From Tethya wilhelma (lineage: Eukaryota; Porifera; Demospongiae; Tethyida; Tethyidae), in assembly GCA_964030475.1 (NCBI GenBank), contig CAXIPT010000003.1, forward strand, positions 5,734,962 to 5,798,961: a DNA stretch of 64,000 nucleotides, in the 5' to 3' direction. Shown here in pieces: positions 58,175 to 64,000 of the stretch. The notes under the pieces were generated by a model. The model was given only the letters and a program-made list of their open reading frames with translations, did no database searches and was not told where the DNA came from. Each line of letters starts with the position of its first letter. Position 1 is the first letter of the stretch. Made by a program: the position numbers and the translations under genes.

Positions 58175-59442
58175 TCACAAGTAGTGACTGGGATCGACAT
58201 TCTTTGGTATCTTCTTTTTCTTTTGAACTGCTGCGTACAGCATCTCAGTGGTCTGTGGTGGTAGTGGAGGGGGCTCCTCCAGCTCACTGCCATCTGGTGT
58301 GTCCTCTGTGGGGTACTGTGGTATGGGAGGGAGGGGGTCATCCCTAGCCCTCTGGGGGTCATCTGACCGAGCCTGGATAGTTGCATATTGATCAGTGTCA
58401 ATAAATTGTTCCTCTAACCAAACATTCTCATGTTGTTTTATTGAAGTAGGAGGTTTGGGATGGTTATCTGTCTTGACTGAATTTGCTTCATTGATGGAGT
58501 GTGGAGTCAGTTCCATTCCTTCATGAAGTGGATCAAAGTGACCATGTTGGCCCACAGTTTGTGACGTACCATTGTTGTGTGAGTGGGTGGGTGTGGTTTT
58601 GTTTGAGCTGTGTGACTTCTCTTTGGGGTGTCTGTTGAACCTGTACACCACCACAATGATGACTGCTATAGAGACACCTGCTATCAGACAGAGGATGGTA
58701 CCAAGAGCTGCCACTGCACTGATCAGGATGTCATTGCTAGCACTAAAGGCGGTTGTTTTACTCTTGCCCTCTGTAGATATCATAATTATTAAATAGCCAT
58801 AATTATGATACTGTACATAATTTTCATTTGCCAGAAACTGAAATGAATACAACAGTTTCAAATGGACCAACAACAAATATAGATGACGTAGACAAAGCAA
58901 TACATCTACAGCAACTGAAAGTAGCACCCCATCAGCAGATGGTACTTGTAGTAAACAGCTAGAAAATGTTTGTATGATTATGTTTTGGGTTACTTTCAAC
59001 TCTAGGTGTTGCTATAGATACATTGTTTAGTGTTGTTGATATGTCAGTCTGGATTATATTTGTGTTTGTATGATATGTAGTTGTAGCCTCNGTATGGTGT
59101 TATCAACCAACACACTTGTACCACCATCTTGAAGGTTGCATATGTCACCATCATCATTCACTGATGTACATCCTCCATTTGGTAATGATCCATTCAATGA
59201 CTGTCTTCCCCCAGGATGAAGAGAGTGACGAATAGGTCTCACAGTTGAATCCTGAGTCAAAGCTGCATCAAAAAAGTTTTTGTACAGCACACAAATATCT
59301 GATACTCTCAGTTTCATTTTTTGTTGATATTGATTTCATAATATGAAGCATGTCATTGTCTGCTCTTGCTAAAGTTTTGCTACTCACCCTGTGACTTGTC
59401 AGTATTCCAGGCCAGTAGTATGAGTAGAAACCACAAACCCAT
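58175..59442 (-). CDS. Receptor gene I (type 2 tail), ectodomain lost at a gap
   Basis: Exons: 59388-59442 (signal, MGLWFLLILLAWNTDKSQ), 59092-59262 (ectodomain, start only, to VDNTI), an N at 59091, then 58994-59090 (stalk exon, cut at its 5' side), and 58175-58770 (membrane and tail). The N therefore hides most of the ectodomain exon and an intron. The stalk-exon donor reads GAA A|GTAAC in place of GAA G|GTAA. The last exon uses a new acceptor (ATCTACAG) because the first part of the old exon has been inverted (58795-58955). The tail matches gene H: YATIQ, PPIPQYP, PPPLPP, LYAAVQ. Confidence 0.7.
58795..58955 (+). other. Inverted start of a type 2 membrane exon
   Basis: On the plus strand this reads 'ttgccag' followed by ETEMNTTVSNGPTTNI and, later, sequence like the TPSADGT segment, which matches the start of the last exon of genes H and J on the minus strand, including its intron-side flank ('gtacataattttcat'). 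The left junction is a short palindrome ('attattaaatagccataat'). Confidence 0.7.
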
Positions 59443-59545
59443 CTTGATAGCTATTTGTCAGCATACTAATTGTCTAGCACTTGCATGTTGATCACATGTA
59501 CATACACTGCATGATTATCTAGGAACCTCTATTCCATATACGTGC

Positions 59546-60020
59546 AATTATAGTACAATCTTTTTTAAAGCATTGACAATGTGTTGCATTGTTTATTGTA
59601 TAATGAAATTCATGACATTTTTATGCCTTAAAGTTATTATGACCTAAGACAGAGGCATTGAAAATAATTGAGCCATCAACTTGTTCAACTCATTTTCAAT
59701 CTCACTGCTTATTTTTCACCAACGTTTGTTTAGTCAGTCCAATACTCAATGAAGAATACATCTGTATCTATACACAGTGCCTGGCATGTTTCCTATGTAG
59801 ACCTTGAAAGTTGATTTTATATCGTGTTGTTTACTTTGACATGTCTTAATGGCATAGAGTGACAGATGACCACAGCACAATACCCACATAGACTGCGTGC
59901 AATCGCGGTGACACATTAAAGGCATCAAAAACTAAAGCTTTACCTTACTTCACCTTCCTTCACCATCCTTGGCTGATACCTGCTTCTGTAGTATGCATGA
60001 ATGTGGGAGTCACTACATAT
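59546..60020. other. Intergenic part of the type 2 duplication unit
   Basis: Matches the stretch downstream of gene J's equivalent and upstream of gene H ('ttgacatgtcttaatggc' at 59837). No coding region. Confidence 0.5.
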
Positions 60021-60029
60021 ATATTATTG

Positions 60030-60143
60030 CGTGACTGGGAGGGCAATATGAGGAAATATTCAGCTCGAGGGTGGCAGTATTGGCCCGACCAATGGGAGGG
60101 ACAATATAGAGCCCAAGAGCTGAATATTTTCCTTATATTGCCC
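60030..60143. mobile_element. Small MITE
   Basis: 'gggcaatatgaggaaatatt' plus 'cagct' at the left faces 'agctgaatattttccttata' plus 'ttgccc' at the right, with about 60 bp between. Non-coding. Confidence 0.75.
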
Positions 60144-60208
60144 AACCTTTGGAGTATGTGTATAGGTATAGCTGCAGCTGTATAGTGTTGCTTAAAAAAA
60201 AGTATCTG

Positions 60209-60428
60209 TGGTTACTACTGTATAGCCAAAATATTGATGGTCAAAAAATTTGTGCCACAGAATGTAAAATGAAAATATTGACGAATTTAAAATTGACGAT
60301 TTGTGCGTGCGCATAATACATTCATATAGGGCGCCCAAAATATTGGCAGATTTAAATTTGACGATTTCGACTTTGACCGTCAAACCGTCAAATTAAAATT
60401 CCGGTCAATATTTCTGGCTATATGGTAT
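60209..60428. mobile_element. MITE with TATAGCCA(A/G)A(A/T)ATTG ends
   Basis: 'ctgtatagccaaaatattga' at the left and 'tcaatatttctggctatatg' at the right are imperfect inverted repeats. The interior repeats 'aaaatattg' and 'gacgattt' blocks. The structure is like the MITE at 41343-41562 (cgtata ends), but the sequences differ. Confidence 0.7.
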
Positions 60429-60793
60429 GTAAATTGACCCATGTTTCTTACATGTAGATCTTGTAGTGATAATTAAAAAGTGTCCAATAATCATCCGTGC
60501 AATACGGTAGAATATTGCCCAGCTACTGACCAATCAAATTGCTTATAGAACACTAGTCATACAATAAATGTACATATTCCATAGCACCCACATGCATGTT
60601 CATACATATTAAATGGTTTAGGACACTATATATATAAATAGTTTCTAGAAATCCTCATTTCAGTGTCACACATGTATAAGTTTACCTTGACAATGTTTAC
60701 TTAGCTATTATGATTATTCTACACTCGGCTACACATAATTATTGTACTCACAGTCAGTAAATTCTGTAAACACCTTTTAAGTCCAATTCTCCC

Positions 60794-62717
60794 TCACAAG
60801 TAGTGACTGGGATCGACATTCTTTGGTTTCTTCTTTTTTTTTTGAACTGCTGCGTATAGCATCTCAGTTGTCTGTGGTGGTAGTGGAGGGGGCTCCTCCA
60901 GCTCACTGCCATCTGGTGTGTCCTCTGTGGGGTACTGTGGTATGGGTGGGAGGGGGTCATCCCTAGCCCTCTGGAGGTCATCTGACCGAGCCTGGATAGT
61001 TGCATATTGATCAGTGTCAATAAATTGTTCCTCTAACCAAACATTCTCATGTCGTTTTATTGAAGTAGGAGGTTTGGGATGGTCGTCTATCTTGACTGAA
61101 TTGTCTTCATTGATGGAGTGTGGAGTCAGTTCTATTCCTTCATAAAGTGGATCAAAGTGACTATCATGTTGGGTCATTTGTGACATACCATTGTTGTGTG
61201 TTTGGGTAGGTGTGGTTTTGTTTGTGCTGTGTGACTTCTCTTTGGGGTGTCTCTTGAGCCTGTACACCACCACAATGATGACTGCTATAGAGACACCTGC
61301 TATCAGACAGAGGATGGTGGCAAGAGCTGCCACTGCACTGATCAGGGTATCACTGCTGGTAGGGTTTATGTTACTGTCACTCTCTGTGGTACCATCTGTT
61401 GATGATGGGCTACTTTTAGTAGGTGTTGGTTGACTTGAAACTGTTGTACTCATTTCAGTTCCTGGTGAATGAAATATATATGTACAGTATTATTATAGCT
61501 ATTTATCAGCCTAAAAAGCTAGACAATGTTTGTATGATTATGTTTTGGGTTACCTTCAACAGTAGGTGTTGCTGTAGATACATCATTTAGTGTTGTTGTT
61601 TTGTCAGTCTGGATTGTATTTGTGTTTGTATGATCTGTAGTCAGTGTAACCTCAGTTGAAGCTTTCAGTGTACTTGTTATGCTTTCTGGTATAGATGTAA
61701 AGTGTTACACAAATTATGATACATTGTATGCATGCAATATAATGCAGTACCCTATTTTCTTGACTATGTAAGCAGACATTTGCCTAATTATGTGTTGGGG
61801 TATACAGTGTACCTTCAACAGTGGTGGTCTCTGGTTGATCTTCAGTAGCTGGTGTTATGGTAGTTCCCAGTGAAGCTGATGGAGTGGTGTTTGGTGTGAC
61901 TGGTGCAGTAGTGGCTGGTGGACAGGTGCCTGGGGTCACTGGTTCACTGATGAGAGTATCATTTCCACATGGTGAAGAGTCAGTGTAGAATGTTGTTTCA
62001 GCTAGATACACTCTGGTAGCAGCAGGGAATACAGTAATATTATAGTATTGCGAATTTGCTCCATGTAGAGATACACAAATTTATATAGGTTTTCACATGA
62101 ATCAGCATCAATAAGATTTCTTTCCCCAACGTAAATGCCCCCTTGTGTTGGGTCTGATAGAGGAAAATTGGTACTAATCCCTTGTGTGTAGAGAGCTATA
62201 CTACGAGCCATTATGTGCCGTTGTCCACAGTTGAACAACACTAGCTCCACTCTTTTTATTTGAACTGAAGTACCAAAGTCAAAGCTAATAGAAATGGGAA
62301 GTTTGCTTCCAACTGGTCTCTCCACTGTGTACAAATCTCTAGCCCAGTCACCAGTTAGTCCACTAAGTGGTAGTATGGTGTTATCAACCAACACACTTGT
62401 ACCACCATCTTGAAGGTTGCATATGTCACCATCATCATTCACTGATGTACAGCTTCCATTTGGTAATGATCCATTTAGAGACTGCAGTCCAGGATGAAGA
62501 GTGTGACGTTTGGGTCTTAGAGTCTGAGCTGCATACAATGTAGGAACTAATTTGAGACCAATGGAATACTAGTTTTCAAATAATGCACTTTAGATGTACT
62601 GTATGTAGATCTAAATTTTGTTTTTCCAGCTGTAAGCAAACGCTAATGCTAGAAGTAGTTTGCCATAATTCTTATATCATGTATGAGATTGTAGCTCACC
62701 TTCTGACTCGTTCCTAT
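60794..62717 (-). pseudogene. Receptor gene J (type 2 tail), frameshifted
   Basis: Exons: 62700-62717 (end of the signal exon, cut by the N at 62718), 61813-62528 (ectodomain), 61554-61685 (132 bp stalk exon, nine codons longer than in its sisters), 60794-61461 (membrane and tail, fully open). The ectodomain exon lacks one base after CENLYK (AAATTTG for AAAGTTTG), so the frame closes before the membrane; a 6 bp in-frame insertion lies nearby. Either a pseudogene or a sequencing error in a run of similar bases. The tail keeps YATIQ, PPIPQYP, PPPLPP and LYAAVQ, and GTEMSTTVSSQPTPTKSSP starts the last exon. Confidence 0.75.
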
Positions 62718-62718
62718 N

Positions 62719-63172
62719 TTTAGTCACTCTATGCCATTAAGACATGTCAACAGTAAACAACAGGAAGTAGAAGAGTAAAATCAACTTTCAAGGTCTACAT
62801 AGCAAACATTATCACATGGCAGCCACTGGGTATAGATAGACATGCATGTTTTGCTGAGTATTGGACTCACACATAAACATTGGTGAAAAACAAGCAGTGA
62901 GGTTGAAAATGAACACAAATTAAGTTGAACAAGTTTGCATTTATGATCAACTAACTATCAATGATTTTAAAGTTATTTTCAACTGTTACACCTCTGTTGT
63001 AGACATTTAAGTATAGAAATGTCAAGAATTTTATCATGCAATAAACATTGTCATTGGATTGCACTAATTGCACATATATGGCATAGTGGTTCATAGATCA
63101 TCATGCAATGCATGTACATATGATCAACATTCAAATACTAGACAATCAGTACGCTGACAAGTAGCTATCAAG
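62719..63172 (+). promoter_or_regulatory. 5' region of gene K, inverted relative to genes H and I
   Basis: The sequence is the reverse complement of the flank upstream of gene H (57530-57990), from the 'gccattaagacatgtcaaca' block to the block just before the ATG. Because the inversion begins at the N (62718), it may be real or an assembly join. Confidence 0.55.
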
Positions 63173-64000
63173 ATGGGTTTCTGGTTTCTACTCATATTAC
63201 TGGCCTGGAATATCAACAAGTCACAGGGTGAGTAACAGATTTTTGCATGAGTAGACAATGAATTAAATACCCTATTGTAGTGAATACTAAAAAAATTACA
63301 AGTAAGGCTGTCAGACCTTTGTATGCCGTATTATATAACTTTCCTGATGCAGCATTGACTCAGAATTTGACTGTGAGACCTATTCGTCACTCTCTTCATC
63401 CTGGGGGAAACCAGTCGTTGGATGGATCATCACCAAATGGAGGATGTACATCAGTGAATGATGATGGTGACATATGCAACCTTCAAGATGGTACAAGTGT
63501 GTTGGTTGATAACACCATACTACCACTCAGTGGACTAACTGGTGACTGGGCTAGAGATTTATACACAATGGAGAGAGCACCTGGAGGACCCACACTTTTT
63601 ATTGGTTTTGACTTTGGTACTTCAGTCACTGTGAGAAGAGTGGAGCTGGTGTTGTTCAACTGTCAACAGAGGTCTATAAGAGCTGGTAAAGTAGCTCTTC
63701 ATACAAATCAGACTATCAACAGTTTTCCCCTAACAGACCCAGTACAAAGAGGCATTTTAATTGGGGAGAGAAATCTTGTCAACGCTGAATCATGTGAAAG
63801 CCTATACAAAGTTTGTGTATCTCTACATAGAGCAGACTCTCAATACTACATTGTGTTCGAAGGTTCTACTAGAGTGTATCTAGCTGAAACAATATTCTAC
63901 ACTGACTCTTCACCATGTGGTCCTGATACTCTCATCAGTGAACCAGTGACCCCAGGCACTTGTCCACCAGCCACTATTGCACCAGTCACACCAAACACCA
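63173..64000 (+). CDS. Receptor gene K, plus strand, 3' end outside window
   Basis: Exon 1 is 63173-63227 (MGFWFLLILLAWNINKSQ), then an intron with GTGAGT and GATGCAG, and exon 2 from 63353 to the window end. Exon 2 reads LTQNLTVRPIRHSLHPGGNQ, then NLQDGTSVLVDNTILPLSG (one Gly fewer than its sisters), GDWARDLYTMERAPGGP, VELVLFNCQQRSIRAGKVAL, SQYYIVFEGSTRVYLAETIF, and the start of the Thr/Pro stalk. The frame is open throughout. The signal exon is of the type 2 kind, so a type 2 tail is expected beyond the window. It is the only family member on the plus strand. Confidence 0.85.

Overview
The window looks like animal nuclear DNA, most likely from a sponge. It is AT-rich, has short GT-AG introns (about 60 to 370 bp where no transposon sits inside), contains exon 1 of a eukaryotic housekeeping gene (DPH5), and is crowded with animal-type transposons. 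Several decayed ORFs resemble repeat proteins I associate with sponge and cnidarian genomes. No species assignment is possible from the sequence alone. Single Ns (11342, 14878, 25948, 31594, 37179, 39280, 59091, 62718) sit at abrupt breaks in content, so order and orientation across them are uncertain.

The main content is a tandem family of type I membrane receptors at both ends of the window: genes A, B and C plus remnants at 1-11341; gene F plus a remnant at 26215-28125; and remnant, E, H, I, J and K at 52794-64000. The standard gene has a signal-peptide exon, one large ectodomain exon ending in a Thr/Pro-rich stalk, an optional 105 to 132 bp stalk exon, and a last exon with the membrane segment and cytoplasmic tail. 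All coding introns of the family are phase 1, so exons can be skipped or swapped in frame. Two unrelated tail exons are joined to the same ectodomain. Type 1 (A, B, C, E, F) is short, with YEQI and EAYGTA tyrosines. Type 2 (H, I, J) is long, with YATI, PxxP and LYAAV motifs. The layout resembles an immune or self/non-self receptor cluster, but that role is inference.

11.3-26 kb is a transposon graveyard: a direct duplication, hAT and gag-like relics, a decayed ORF1-like gene, a mobile family carrying a foldback hairpin, and a DD34E Tc1-type transposase next to an unidentified spliced gene. 28-42 kb holds two TTAA-flanked MITEs, three long foldback elements (one with a MITE nested in an arm), a nearly intact ISXO2/Merlin-type transposon with 75 bp terminal inverted repeats and a spliced transposase, a THAP-domain exon cut by a gap, and a BEN-like ORF. 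42-53 kb has DPH5 exon 1, a family with CTGACGCACCC ends, a long CA repeat, a GC-rich island and about 3.4 kb of TCAGG/CCTGA minisatellites.

Receptor intron structures were worked out by hand from splice-site consensus and paralogue comparison; no transcript evidence was available.
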